Source: Patagioenas fasciata (Eukaryota; Chordata; Aves; Columbiformes; Columbidae). Taken from it: a stretch of 64,000 nt of DNA. The notes below the pieces were generated by a model. It was not told the origin of the DNA and searched no databases. It saw only the letters and a list, made by a program, of their open reading frames with translations. The translations under genes and the position numbers were made by a program. This document shows positions 11,901 through 26,000 of the stretch, piece after piece (the stretch's first letter is position 1; each line of letters begins with the position of its first letter). The stretch lies in NCBI RefSeq assembly GCF_037038585.1, contig NC_092521.1, forward strand, positions 148,332,605-148,396,604, read 5' to 3'.

Positions 11901-14465
11901 TAATAACGGAAAACTGGCAAATTCCACTTCATTACTGATAGCCTTTTCATTTGAGAATGAAAAAGAAGAAAAAAAAGATTAGTGTTTGTTTAAAACAAAC
12001 ACCTAGAAACCCTAAGGATTTCTTGTTGCCATGTGTAGGTCCTTACCAATGATGGGGTAGTTGCAATCTTGGATGAGAGCCAGCATCTTTCTAAAGTTTT
12101 AAAGTGCAGCAAAAGATAAAGTATCATTCCAAATGCAGGGAACCATGATTTCTTTTTAAATGTATTTTTGTTTTGATAATAAAGATGGAAAAACCCTAAC
12201 AAAAACAGGAGTTGATATTTGTGTGTGTGATTTATATGTTAAAAGAGGAAACATATTGTTGTTTATATTACTTATAGAGGGCTTGTATAAAGTTTGCGGT
12301 TTTAAAAACATAATGCTGTGTGGGTACAGGAAGCTGTGTTATTCATCCCGTGAAAGTATGTATGCTAGTCTGGAAAGATAAGACACGATAGGGCTGTTCA
12401 GCAATCTCACTTGAGCATTTTCTCTGACATCAGTGACACCACTTCCAAGTATAAGATAAGCAGGATTTGGTGCTCTGAAGTTGTGCTCTGACTATTAGAT
12501 TTTATATTGCTGTATCTTGCATTTGCTGCTTATAGTGAATTATATAGCAGGGTAAAAGTGGACTGTAGTGGTGTCAGGCCAGAGTCTGAGAACAAGATCA
12601 CATTGCTCTTGCCCTTTGAGTTAAGCACATGCTTTACTATTTCCAGGGTGGAAATTGTGGGAGTCTGAGAACGTGACAGCACGTTCCTGACTGAAAATCT
12701 TTCTTTCTTTCTTTTTAAAAAAATCTCCACAGCCCTAATCAAGAAATGAAAAAACCTAAGAAATATCAAGAGCTGTTCATTTCAAAGCCAAGCGTGTCTG
12801 AGCTTTATAGAGTCTGAACTTGTTTTTTATTGAGTGTGTGATTTAGTAACAGTGAGAGTGAAACAGCTTGTCAGGCAGAAGATGAACAAAACACAAGCCA
12901 CTGAACCCTGCTCTTGTTGCCTCTGTACTGTCAGCACTAAAATAAGTGTGTGAATAAAGAAGTGACTCAAGCCAAATTAGCCATTTCTGCCCCAGTAAAT
13001 ATACAGCAATATAACTGTCTGGTAACCAAGCAAAGAAGACAGTGTTTTTTCATTGCTTAATTTTCTAGTTTCTGTTTATGTGTATGTGGCATGTCTGAGA
13101 ACCCACTAAACCTTAGAAAGCAGCAAAACGACTTCCTCTGAATTGAAAGAAGTGAGAGATAAACCAGAAAAACTTGCTTTATCTACTTTGTAAATGGAGC
13201 AGATTTGAGTAGTAAAGATAATACTTGTGTGTCACTTGTTTTGTAATTTCTCTCTTCCATCTGGATTTATCATCTAGTGATGGTATTCTGTGACTTACTC
13301 AAAACACTTCTGTGCTCTCTGTGTGACTATTCTGGACTTGAATAATTTGCCAGTTTGAATGTCTCACAACCTAAATCATGTCTGATAAGAAACCACTGTG
13401 CCTGCACCAGACCCAGCCAAAGTGCCAGGACTACGTTCATTTCTGTGGCTGGCCTGTGCTACAGAGAAAATGGGGTCCAGCCTCTTTAGCTCTCCTAGTA
13501 AGCTTACACCCTGAACATTTAAAGGCACACAGGTTTGCGTACCTGCACGGAGAGCATACTATCCTGAAACATAAGTGTTCCAGGAAATAATGAAGTAACG
13601 TCGAGAAAGGCAAAGGCCATGTTTCTTGAGCTCAGCCAGATCTACTAAAATACCTGCTTGGCAGGTGTCCATTGTGTCCTGTGAATTGCCATGTGCCCAA
13701 AGCAGCACACATTTCATGTGCTAGGAGTGTTTCAAATAGCTCTGTGAAGCTCTGCAGCTTTTTCTGCCTTTTTGAGCTCTTACCACTGCAAAGAAGAAAG
13801 TGTTTTCCTGGACTGTGGAGTAATTCATGCTGGCAGAAGGGTGCTAAAGGCAAAGATTATCTGCCGTCTGTAAGACTGAGACAGATGTGACTTTCACTTA
13901 CTTACTGATGGAGATGAAAAAGTACTCTGATCTTCAAAGATGAAAAATACACAAGGAGAAAAGGTGTATAGTGTTGTTATTTAACTTGGACTTCCTCAAA
14001 AATCCCTTCAGACTTGATGGTACAAGGAAGATGAGAGGTAAGATGGACACATGGAAAATTAAATCAGGCAGTTGAAAAGAAATTTAAATAGGCTTTAGCA
14101 TTCTTTTGGAGAAAAAAAAAGCCACCCAACTTGCAAATATTAATATATCTACCAGTAGCTTTACTTCAATATCTGTATCTTCTTTACTCATTTTCAAGAT
14201 GTATTTCCTCTACAGAAAGTGGCGTTTCTCCATTTATCTGTTTGTCATAGACCTACAGTTCAATACCCACCTTCCAGGGTCAAGCAATGTATGCATCATC
14301 CTCAAACAAAATACCCTATGTTGTGTCTGTCCTTTACTCTTGCCTACTTACTTCTCCCTGTATCTCCTTTGCTCCCACTAACATGTGAGATACCTGCTGA
14401 AGTACAAAGTACAGGGCACTTGAATGTCAGGTTGTTTCACACATGCTACTACTTCTTTCCCTAAA
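5949..14465. other. Intergenic stretch without a supported gene
   Basis: About 8.5 kb of AT-rich DNA. Many short open frames (60-115 codons) occur on both strands, but none has a recognisable domain, signal peptide plus splice donor, or codon bias. A short polypyrimidine (TTTC)n patch lies at about 12,697-12,716. A short segment near 7,090-7,130 faintly resembles a CR1 tail but is too short to call. Confidence 0.45.
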
Positions 14466-14469
14466 GTTC

Positions 14470-14985
14470 TCCTGCACCTGCGGAGGAATAACCCCATGTA
14501 CTACTACAGGCTGGGGCTAACCATCTGGAAGGCAGCTTTGCAGGGAAAGCCCTAGGGATGCTGGTGGACAAGAAGTTTGGCTCGAGTAAGCAATGTGCTC
14601 TTGCAGCAAAGAAGGCTGTCAGCTTCCAGGACCGTGTCAGGAAGAGCATTGCCAGTGATCCTTCCCCTCTGCTCAGCCCTGGTGAGACACATCTGGAGTG
14701 CTGTGTTCACTGCTGGGCTCCCCAGGACAAGCAGGACATGGACACACTGGAGTTCACATGAAAAAGTAAAACTTTTTTACAATGAGGGTGATTGAAGAAG
14801 GAACAGGTTGCTCAGAGAGGTGTGGAGTCTCCATCCTTGGAAACATTCAAAATTTAGCTGGGCATTGCCCTAAGCAACTGGCTTCTGTTGTCCTCCATTG
14901 AGCGGGAACTGGACTATGTCTGGACAATCTCCAGAGACTTTCTCCAACCTCACTGATTCTATATTTCTGTGTTTCTGTGATTGTT
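14470..14985 (+). mobile_element. CR1 3' tail with internal deletion, plus strand
   Basis: This matches the 3' end of CR1 ORF2 plus the 3' UTR. The typical coding blocks are visible in one frame: LLVDKK-like segment near 14,560, LAAKKAVS, then PLCSALVRHIWSAV in another frame near 14,665-14,705, showing a frameshift. After the 'gacatggacacactggag' segment (to about 14,753) the sequence jumps to the late 3' UTR ('gtaaaacttttttac', near 14,766). The next block of the usual CR1 sequence (the stretch encoding the C-terminus and start of the UTR) is therefore deleted. It continues through the 'ggaacaggttgctcagagag' and 'tggagtctccatccttggaa' blocks and ends in degenerate short terminal repeats (attctatatttctgtgtttc) near 14,955-14,985. 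It is an old, 5'-truncated, inactive copy. Confidence 0.9.
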
Positions 14986-17900
14986 ATAGTTTCTACTGGT
15001 TTATTCAGTCCAGGTGCCAGAAACAGTTTTCAATATTTTACCATCAGAGCCTTTCAAAAACAAATTGCTTTTTTTTGCCATGTTTCATTCACTTGGTACT
15101 AATACAATTTTAAGGAATATAGCTTAGCAGCACAGTTTATAACATTGAGATTTTATTTTCCAAATTTTCAGAACTTTTTCTGGTATCAGAATTCTGTCTT
15201 CTCATTTTCTGTTTGTTGTTGTTGTTTTTGTTTTTGTTTTGTAGAGCCTCTTCTACTGACACTTTTATAAGAGAAAGATTCTTCAATCTATTTCAAATAA
15301 ATAAAGTTTCAGTTGTGAGAACTTTTCTCATATCTCTACAGTGACTACAAGTATAAATGATCTGAAGACCTCTCTTCTTATTTTGTACTGTTTGTCTCTG
15401 ACTTTGGAATATTTATTATACATTTATTATTAGATATTATGTGTTCAATTAGGCACTGTAGTCCATAGACTAATTTGTGTTTAAAAGTATATATCAGCTG
15501 TGTATCATATTTATTCATACTTGGAAAAAGTACTCTTTATCCAAAACTATGTTTTAGGGATATGAAAGTTAAACCACTTTTTCCATCTCTCTCTCTAGTG
15601 TTCGAAATTTATAGATAATGACTTTGACCCCATCAGGACCTTTTCAGGTACCAGACAATCAAAATAATGTGTATGCCTGGACAAGACTGTGTGGGGTCAA
15701 GAAGTTCAATTTCCAAAAGGTCTTTAGGGAGTAAAGCTAAAGATTTTTAAGTACATCACTAGACAGCAGTGCAGTGATATTGAATTTTAATGAATATAGC
15801 TGCATCCGTTGAATGGACCCCGTCCTGTCTTATAGTGATGAATTATGGTCTGAGTAATGTTTGCCTTATCTTCTTTAGGTCATTGGGACTTCTCTGTGGA
15901 CACTATTATTTTTAGTAGCTGGTCAATGTCACTTCATCGGAGTTCTCAATCTTTGAAAAATACCTTTTCTTTCTATATGTTGACATATTTGTTTGTGGAT
16001 ATGTTTGTTTGCATTTTTGGATGCATTTATATTTATATATTTATGGATACTACTTCTTTCAACCATTATGATATGGATATATCAAAACTGAGAACCCTCA
16101 ATTGATATTTTGTTAAGAAATTGATTTTTGAGATTTTTTTAAAATGTATTTTCCTTTAATACAGTGATCAAGAAAGAAAACATGAAATAATGAAAGCCAT
16201 CACATTTTTAGTCAGTATTGGACCAAACTAGAAAAAGCAGCTGTACCTCTGAATGGAGTGCAAATTGAGCTGGATGGAGAACTTTTGGCACTTATAAATT
16301 AATTTCTGTGAGTACTAAATGAACATACAGTCTACTAGAAGCGTATTTACAGACCAGATATATTAATATCAGTATTTCTTTGGATAGTGTTTGCCGGAAG
16401 TTTATTTGTTCTTAATCATTGGTGTATTTCTTTTCATCAGTTCAAAGATGGGGATGTTAATTCTGTGGGATATTATCTGATTTAAAGAAGCATATTTTTT
16501 TTATGTATTTTCATGTGGAATATAGATAATATACTATGTGAATTCGGACTGATGGCATGTATTACTGCCCATAAGATAGATTTGCCACTATGAAAGCATT
16601 TTGGTCTCCAAGATAGCAAAGGTTTTATTCTCCAAGCAACTCCATATGCTAGTCAAAATCAAAGTCTGTTGAAAAAGAACTGTTTGGAAAATGATATAGA
16701 GTCATATAAGCTGCTGAACAACACCATGTCTGCTTTAGAGATTCTGTCTTTCTGTCCCATGATAAATCCAGAATCACTGACAACTGCTGCCTATCTTTGG
16801 CATATAAGAAATTATGGATCAATACCCAGATGTATCTCCAGCTTTTCATCAGACAGCAAGAACTCTGAAGTTGGGTAAAACACACATCATGTCTCAGGGA
16901 AGTAGGTCAATTTCACATTGTTCTACCTTGTTGATACAGAATTTTGACCAAAATAATATTTTATATTAAACTCTAAAATCCATTTTATTCCTAAGAATGG
17001 GAATGAGTCTTAAAATAGGAAGCTGTTCTGAGGACGGCTATGTTGTCCCCCTGCATTGATTTATGGGAAAAAAGTTCCATGAAACATGGCTCTTAAATGT
17101 ACAGATTAGAGTCAACATACTGAGTCCTAAAGGAAAGATACCAGAGGTAACTGAACAGATGAAAAATAACTGAAATATGTTCATGACAACACATCACACT
17201 AAGCAGAGTGTATTATGAAGGTTTTCTTTCATATTACCTCGGTACAGTAGCTCTGTGGACCCAACATTGATCCCTCTGTATACTAGGCTTAATATCAACA
17301 CTGTTCTCATTGAAATTGCACTGCATCTGAAATCTGGGTTAATTTGAATAGATGTAAAGACAACAGTCTTGTCTATAGACCAGCAAATGATGTTAGAATC
17401 AAATAATCCAATAAAACCAGAAATGCTCCAACTGAGCAGAACTGAGAAGAGGTATACAAAATTCCTTGATCCACCTGGAATTCTGGGGTCATAGATAGGA
17501 TCAAAATTACAGGAGGTAATTTGCAGCTTTATTAATGGCTGAATATGGTTGATAGTTGTATATTTTTGGATAGGATTTAGAAAGTGTATTTTCTGCTTGT
17601 TTTGCAAGCTGTTCTCAGAATGGAATTTAATCTGTAATAAACCAGCTTTTTACTTTCTCCTCTTCAGTCAATGTTACGTTTGTGTTTACGTAGAAACAAG
17701 TGTTTAAATTCATTATGAATTCTTAAAAAAAAAAAAACAACAGAATGAATTTGGCTAATGGTTAGTCCTTTGTATAAAAATAGTCTACTAATGAGGTCAG
17801 CTCTGGTCACAGTGATTTGCTAGGAGCAACAGACCATATTCCAGTTCATTAAAACTTCATTATATACCAGTTCCTAAATGCATCAAGAAACAAACATGTT

Positions 17901-19878
17901 GCAATGTAAGATGGAAAGGAAATAATGTATTCAAACAGTTTATGTGCTTAACACCTTAGTGAGGTGGTGATGTGCCATGCTGCAACTTCCTTCTTATTGC
18001 ATCTGACATTAGATCAAACTTCTGCAACAGGAATAATCCATAGTTAAGAATATAGTCCTATTATCTTAATCAGAGGTATTGAAAACTACCTTGTAATTGA
18101 GAGCTTCTTTAAGATCATGGGGCTGTGCGGCATCTGCCTTCTTCATGGCTGTTCAGACTTCTGTAAGGATAAAGAAAGAGAGTCTTGAAAGGAGTTCCTA
18201 ATGTATGTCATCTGTTGCATGCTCTATAGGACATAGGAGGACAATGTACACTCTGCAACACATATTCCCCTGACTGTTCTCAAGACCCTTCTGGATTTTG
18301 GCTGTGCTTTCAGCTGAGATTAGTCTGGAGGTTTTCAGGCTTGGAGTTCTACTTTCTTTTTGTATCTGAATCCTGTTTATGCCCCTTTTGGCATGTCAGT
18401 CCTCTTTAAGGTCTGTCCCTCAGGTGCTATAATGATGACCACTAGAAAGGAAAAAAATGCTTCAAAAGGGACAAGGTGCATTCCGGTGTGAAATCCAGGG
18501 GAGGCAGGAAAGCTGAAATTTCTCTGTGTCCTACACCCTGAATTCTTTGAGTGTATTTATTATACTCAAGTTCTGCTTTTCTACTTCCAAGGTGGCTCTA
18601 ACAGGATCATTACTGCTCCCTTGGTATAACCTTAGCATTCCAATGACATTCCATCTCAGGTAATTGCATTCTGCCATCCCAAATTCCCTGTGCCATTTCA
18701 GCCGGTTATGAGATTCTTTTCCCACTGTCTGCTCTTAGCTGTTGTGAGCAATTGCTTTCTAGAGGCAATGCTGTGGTGGGTGAGCGATCTGCTTACATAG
18801 TGTCTCCATTTATTTCCCAAGGGAATTTTGATTCTTAATTTAATGTTTCTAAAGCACTGTAGGAGCAATTTTAGTAAGCATTGGACAAAACATTGTTTTC
18901 TTTGCTATTTCAATGGTTTTGATACTTTTATAAAAGGTGTTTAAAATAGAAAATTTTTTTCATGTAAGAAGGTATCTACTAAGTATGATGATTTGATGAG
19001 GATTGTAACTCAGATATAAATCAGTCTTATTTTACCTGTTTCCTGGTGGTAGAGGAGTTGTCTTACTCCATGAGGCAGAAAGAGGAGATGATCAAGTGAA
19101 TGCACATGACAACAGGAAAATAGAGGAAATGAGGTTTGTATATAAAGCACTATAACTAAACAAAGTGCAATTTTATTTCTTTTCCAAGAGACACAGTGTG
19201 AAACATACAGTTGCATGATAGAATGACAATTTTGCTGTTATCATGGCCTCTCGATCAAATTGATTAACTTGTTCAACCAAAATAAAGATGTTTTCCTTGG
19301 ATGCAATACAGAAGTTACTTTAGTGAAATGGTAATATAACAGCAAGGGAACAATTTATTTCTTGCTGATTTATGAACTTCCCTGTGTTCCAACAAAGGAC
19401 AGTAAAACTCTTTAGAAATACCTCATGTGGAATAACATAACTTCTTTATTCAGATCAACTCCATTAATATTATTTTTCTAAAATATAAGGAAGGGAAATT
19501 TTCTCCTTGTATTGAACTAGTATATGTAATTCTTTGATACATTTCTCCTATGGAGAATGATCTTTGCTACAACTATCATATTTGAGGGTGAAGGAATAAA
19601 TCTGTGGAATTCAAGTGTTAATATATAAACCTCTCTATTCATATGATGCTGGTTTCTGCAGTTATTGAAACAAACTTGACAGTTACAGGGCAATGGGGAG
19701 CTTAATTAACACCTTACTTCCCATCACAGACAACTAGAAAACACTGTCAATGTCAGGAAAGACATCCTCTATTACACACCCCAGTTATAGCGTGCTATGC
19801 AGAATCATCCCATAAGCATAATTAAAATTGAGTGCAGAATTAACCAGTATGGGAGAAAGGCTGCAGAATGCCTGAAAA
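14986..19878. other. Intergenic stretch without a supported gene
   Basis: AT-rich DNA with a G/T-rich simple tract at 15,207-15,242 and a 13-A run at 17,725-17,737. The longest open frame (minus strand 17,194-17,607, 137 codons) has no domain I recognise. No exon series is apparent. Confidence 0.45.
15207..15242 (+). repeat. (GTT/GTTTTT)n simple repeat
   Basis: Consecutive GTTGTTGTTGTTTTTGTTTTT-type units make a short G/T microsatellite within intergenic DNA. Confidence 0.8.
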
Positions 19879-20010
19879 TTTAAGGCTGGAATAGATTGTT
19901 AGATTATAGTAGATCATCCAGTCAGACCTCCTTTATACCACACGGTGTTGCATTTCATACCATGATATATTTATTGAACCAGTATCTACCTGGCTTAGAT
20001 ATTTTTTGCC
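19879..20010 (+). mobile_element. Ancient dispersed LINE-like relic
   Basis: The block with 'tttaaggctggaatagat', then 'agatcatccagtcagacctc' and 'tttataccacacggtgttgc', followed by a 'ttattgaaccag' segment, follows the order of a well-spread old amniote repeat. In that repeat a 'ggaagggaccattagatcat'-like block is followed by a 'cctcctgtataacacagg'-like block. It is heavily diverged and short. I assign it to an old LINE-derived relic from remembered consensus only; the exact family and strand are uncertain. Confidence 0.4.
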
Positions 20011-23000
20011 CACAGTTCCATGTTTTATTTGCCACCTTCTCTGAGACGGTAAATCTCATGCGACCATGTGCTTAAGTGTGCATCATGTATACGACTACAA
20101 ATTCTAATCTGAGCATGGAACATACTTTTTGTTTTCTATTTACCTTAATACAGCACAGAAATGTCAAAGGCTGCCCTTCAAGCAAGGCTAACTGAAAACA
20201 GATCATGACATTTGCAGATGCTGAACAAAGAATCAACTGACATTGAAGTATTTGTTAAAACTTTTCCCCCAGAAAAGTCAACAATGTTGATTAGAAATAA
20301 AAAAAACTTAACTGTAGTGTTGGCTACTGTTTTGGGGAAATATCTTTCAAAGTTTAATCACCCTGAGTTCTTTTTTTCACTCATGCTTAGCTGCAGTTGT
20401 CAGCTTCTTTCACTAACCTAAGGGGCTCCTTTGTGTCTGCTACTTTCTTTAAAGCAAGTTGCTAAGTACTTGAGTATTTTTATGGAAATTTATTTTTATA
20501 TTTTAAATTTTTTGCAATTTAAAAACATGTATTCTAAAACATCAGATATAGGTTGAAAAATATATAATGGAAAAATATTTTTTGTAAGACTAAAATATTC
20601 CACAAAAACATTTTCAAATAAAATGTGTCAGAAAAAAAAAAAATGATAGCGGGTAAACTGCTGACTTAGAACCTCAGGCAGTGTTTGTTTTGTGTCCAGC
20701 AGGTGAGAAAACATTTTATCATGTTTATATTTTAGTTTGTTTTCTGTTTCGTGAGGCAGATTTGTGTAGAAATTTCTCCTTATGAAATTGTTTACCTTCT
20801 GAATTTTATTTTTCCTCTTCATTCTGAAAATACTGATATTTTAGCTGAGAAGGGTTTATAGTCTTTGGGCGGTCTCCTTTTAGAAGGTTCCAGCTTATTA
20901 AACAGAAGTAAAATCATCTCTGTTCCCTTTTTCCTAGTCCTTGTTTTTTGCAAATAACAATTGTATTAAACCCTTTTTGCGTCACGGTTGTTACTTGGGA
21001 TGTAACTATTTATTATAACTCCTACACAATTTCTGTAGTTAGAGTTTCCAGGTGAGGCCTACATTCCTCATTTCTTGCTGCAAATGCCTACATTTAGCTG
21101 TATTAAAACAAAGTTTTTTAAAGACGTCTTTAACCAAGAAATCTGAAACATTTTGCATGTTAGCTTATTAGCAATACCTTTATATTCTTGTCTGATCACT
21201 GATAGTTGAATACTATTGAATCTAGATACTACTAAAAATCTCCAGTTGTTAACAAGCCTCACAGAGACTCCTTTCAGGCTTGGCTAATAGGTCAATTTGT
21301 AATCTCATTACACACTGGCACTGCTAATTCAGATGCCTTTGTTATTCCTAGAGTCTTTACTTCTTCAGTAAGTGTACTTAAACAAATCTGCTATTTCATC
21401 CAATAATTATGTCAATTTTACTTGACAAGTTCAATTTCCTGTAAAATGGTTAAAAATGAAATTATGCAACAGGTTTTCCAAGAGTTTATCTCATTTAATG
21501 TCAGTAGTTATTCCTGCATCCTCTTTGCCTTTTATGGCCTTACCCCATGTTAATTTTCTAGCAATATTTTAGCATTTCTTTGGAGTTCTAGATTTATTTG
21601 AAGGAACATACACAAACCAGAGATAGTCCACTGGTTTGAAAGTAGCCAGCACCCATAAGTGCTGATTAACAGCCTCCTTTAGTTACTGTTTGTGTGAAGT
21701 CTTCCACATTTATTGATTTGACAATTATCCTACTTCTTGCCAAATGCAAACAGGAAATATTTACTGAGTATTTCAGTCTGTTTGTTACTAATTCCTGTTG
21801 TTATTATCATTAACATATCTATTTGACACTGAATATAAAATGTTGATAGATTTATTTCTTTCCAACATGCTTAAAATTTTTTGGTCTTTTGCTCTACTGA
21901 CAATTGCTTTTCCCCAATATATTAATTATCCCTTGTCATTTCTATATGCCTCATAACTTCTAGTTTACTTTAATTTCCATTTTCTCTTTTCCCCAGTCTT
22001 TTATTTTTAATTGTTTTCTTATTTCCAACTTCTGCCTTAACATTTCCACTGAAAGCAGAATGGGCTTTTAGATGAAGATGCATAGTTCATACATGCAGTG
22101 AAAAAATTGGGGAATCTTAGAGACTCCAATTAAAACTGATAATTCAGTTAATTCTGGAGTGTCGTCTGCACAAAATCACTTTTAATATTTTGAATAGGGT
22201 GAAGATGGGTTTGTCAAGACTGGAAAAACAGGAGGACGTGAAAGGTAGACTTGTGTTTGTGAATGATGAAGAAAGCCCATGCCTTAAAGACATTTTTTAG
22301 GAAAAATTGGAAGAGTTGTAGGTTATCTGGATTTGAGGACTGATGTTAGCATAACACCTAGGTTATTTGGCCTGTGTAGGTAGTTGATAGTAAAAGGAAA
22401 TTTGCCAGAATAATATAGACTTAAGAGGTGATTCCTGAGGAAAATGACAAGCTCTGCTTAGTCATGTTTAACTCACACAGATAGGGAGAAAAAAATGTCG
22501 GAAAGTCTAGCAGAGATTTCAGTCTGAGCAAAAACAGACAAATCTGATGAAAGAAATGGATCTGCACATGATGGCTGAAGCTGTGCTTGCTAGGGCATTC
22601 ATAACTGAAAAAGAAAGTGGAGAGAAGATGGCGTAAGAACACAGATTTCTGGATTCAAATAAATAACTGCCTTTGACTTTCTTTCACTATTTTATCAAGT
22701 AGTCACTGCTTCATTGGCAAGGTCCATTCTCTGTCTGGGTTTAGAAATTGGAACTGGGTGAGTCAGTGGACATATGATATTGTTATTTCATAGCTTGTTA
22801 CGTGAAGAAGAAGTCTAGGATATTTCTAAGACTTTCATTATTTCATGAAGAAATCGCATCAGAAACAGCTGGTGAACAATAATAGGAGAAAATTTGGGGA
22901 ATCTTAATTAGAATTTATTTTATTTTATTCAAAAAAATATATCTATGAATACATTTCTGACTCAATCTCAGTTAATGATGAATTTTCTCTAACTATAACC

Positions 23001-26000
23001 CCAATCTGTGTAGAGTTGGGAGGGATGCAGTGAGACTCTCTTCTGTCATCTTATATAAGAATGCCATGGGAAAGGTCTGTAAACACTGTCTTTCCTCCAC
23101 CAGAAAATGGTCTATGCCATTGAAAGAAAGGAACGAGTTCTGGTGAAAGTGGTCAGCACGGCTGATGATTTCTGTAGCCAATGGTGCAAAATCAGTATTT
23201 CCTTGTTTCTAGTGAGGGTATAGAAGATTTGACTTGATACTGCAAATAATCATGGGAGCAGTTCTTCGTAGACAAGAAATTAACTATTTTTAGTATATTA
23301 TTTTTACATACAGACATGCTTTGGTTTTTAATGTTGTCTCATCATTATTTATGCTAATCAGTTACTTAGTGTTTGAATGCCTACAGACACACATTTTTGG
23401 CTAGTAGGACATGACTAATCACTTCAAGTTTTCTTACGAGCTCAGACAAATATCTTGGCATTTCCACTGTACAGGACACAAGAAATGCTAGCTAAAGAAA
23501 AGCAGGCAAATCAAAACCAATTAATGTTTATCCATTGCTCATCCCATACTCAATTATGCTGTTTCATTTAATGTTCTGTGATGTAATTATCATTACTATA
23601 TAAATGCGTCATTATACAACAGAATGTGTCAGGAGGTTGCATTCCCTTTAACCAAAGGGAAATAATTCCTTCTGATTAAAAAGTTGTTTCTATCACTCCT
23701 TGGCAGAATTTGGAACACACCTTTGAAAGAATATACTCTAGGGGAAAGGAGAACTATTAAATGATTAAAATATATATTAATAAAGCATCTCTGTGTTTCG
23801 TAGGAATGTAAAGTGTAAGGGCTCAGATTGAAGAGGGTTTAGATTTTGAAAAAGTGATGACAATGCTGACACTTGGAAGCTTTTTTTTTTTTTTTCACTG
23901 ATGCCGTAATAAATCACTTTACTTCCCCATTAAAAAGATGCCTTCAGAACTGCCAGACCTGTAAAGTCACTGTAGGGACGAAAATCAAACAATTTGTTTT
24001 CCTACATAGATAACAAATCCAATTAGGACATATCAGACTTGTGATGTCTCATTAAAAAAGCTCCAATTTTACCTTGGATAATCACAAATGTGTATTTATT
24101 CAGGGTACTGAAAAGCAAAAAGTAGGGATTAAAAGGTGACCACTGGAAGTTCACCTACACTGAAATTCTATTTTTTGACTTTTTGACCTAATATTTACTT
24201 AATTCTTCTCATTGTCATCTCAGACTGCCCTTGCTCAATGTGATTCTTTTTCTCTTTCTATTTTCTTGGTCAGATAAATAGGTCTACTTTAAGGTACATA
24301 CCGAGAAATCTTAGAGTAGTCCATGTTTGTCCTATGAGATACCCCCCCCCCCCCCTTTTTCTTTTCTTTTCTCCTAGAAAAGACTATGGAGTTTTTTTAA
24401 TTTAGATCTATAAAGTGTGCTAACTCAAAATTACTTTATTAGATTCCTTTGACATTTTTTACTAATGAGGTGATTGGGTCACACTTGGCTTTGAATTAGT
24501 GGCAAGCATGAGATTAAAAATGGTAGATAGAGCCCTTAACTGTTTGACAACATAATTTTAAATGTGCATGAATTTAGGAGTCATTCTCCCGTGGTTGTTG
24601 GTGTGAATCAGACCGCAATAGTAGAAGGTTCATGCTCTTTTGCCTTTTCTGCTTGGATAGCTCTATTAATTTCTAAACTTAGATCTTTGAAAATTAATCA
24701 TTAAATACACATTATTTTCTGAAATTGGAAATATATTATGAAATGTACAATATGCAAGTATCAGCAGTGGAAAATCAGTACATATTTACTATTCTCATAT
24801 ATTTATAAACTTCAGGGATATTAGACTAGTTTCATTGGACAGCATTCTGCATATTCAGTATTTTGATTTACATTCCTTATGTTTTAAACTGTAAGCATTG
24901 CAATATGCAGTATTGTTTTCTTCAGTTTTATTTTTCACTAACATTGTGATTTTTAACCAAGCTTTCCTTTATTTTTCACTTAAAAGTTTTGAAAAACTCT
25001 TCACTTCGCTTTGAACATTCTCCACTTGTATCTTGGAAAATGAGATGAGAAGTGACCTTCTGAGTTGCTGATGCCCAGTCTGGTGTGGTTTCAGAAATTT
25101 ATGCACCATAGCATTTCTTTAGTTAATCAAAAGTCAAATTTTATGCCCAGTTTGTATTCCAGAACTACAGTTTTGTAGGTTAGAGACCTTTCCTTGTTAG
25201 TTTATGGCTGTTTATTTTTTTCCAACAACCTTTTATTTCAAGTATGTCCTTTCAATGAGACCTGTTTATCGTCCTGCCTGCTGATATACTCATTGCAAGC
25301 AACTACATCCCTGCTTGTCACCTTATTTAAGCCTCTTTTTGTAAGGTTATCTCTTCGTGCCTCTCCTCAGTCTAGATAATTAATGCTTATTGCTGTTATT
25401 AAACTTTTTTTGTAGCTGAAGGACTAATGTTCTGCAAATCATTTGTTGTGCATTGTCGCCAGTGCTTTGGACAATGGAATTACACTTAGCTCTGTTCACC
25501 ATATATCTTTTGTGGCTGCATGACATTGTTAGCTGATAGCTGAGGAGTCTTTCCCCAACCCTCTCCAATAAGCTCCTATTTTAGCCATCAACTAAATTCG
25601 TATGACCTTATGCTTTACACTGTCATATTTTACTCTATTTTAATACACCTCTTTTCAGACTCTAGTGTTTGTTATTTTCTCAAATGGGAGATATAAATAA
25701 ATTTTGCCAGGACATTACTCTAGGTTTTAACACAGAGTCTCCTAGGTGAAGTCCTTCTTCCAAAGAGGGTTTGTGTTTTTCATCTGTATCTTCCACTGCA
25801 CTTTTTGAAGTATGTAGTACTTGCTGTTATATTCTGGAGACAGCCTAATGATCTATTAGACGATACTCCCCTTGTCACTCCCAGTAACTAGAAAGGAGAT
25901 AGATTAAATACAATGACTGGGATTAAGGACTAATTAGCTAATCATATTGCTTTGCACTCTCAACTCTAAGGTACTTCTGAGAAAATACAAATTCTTCAGA

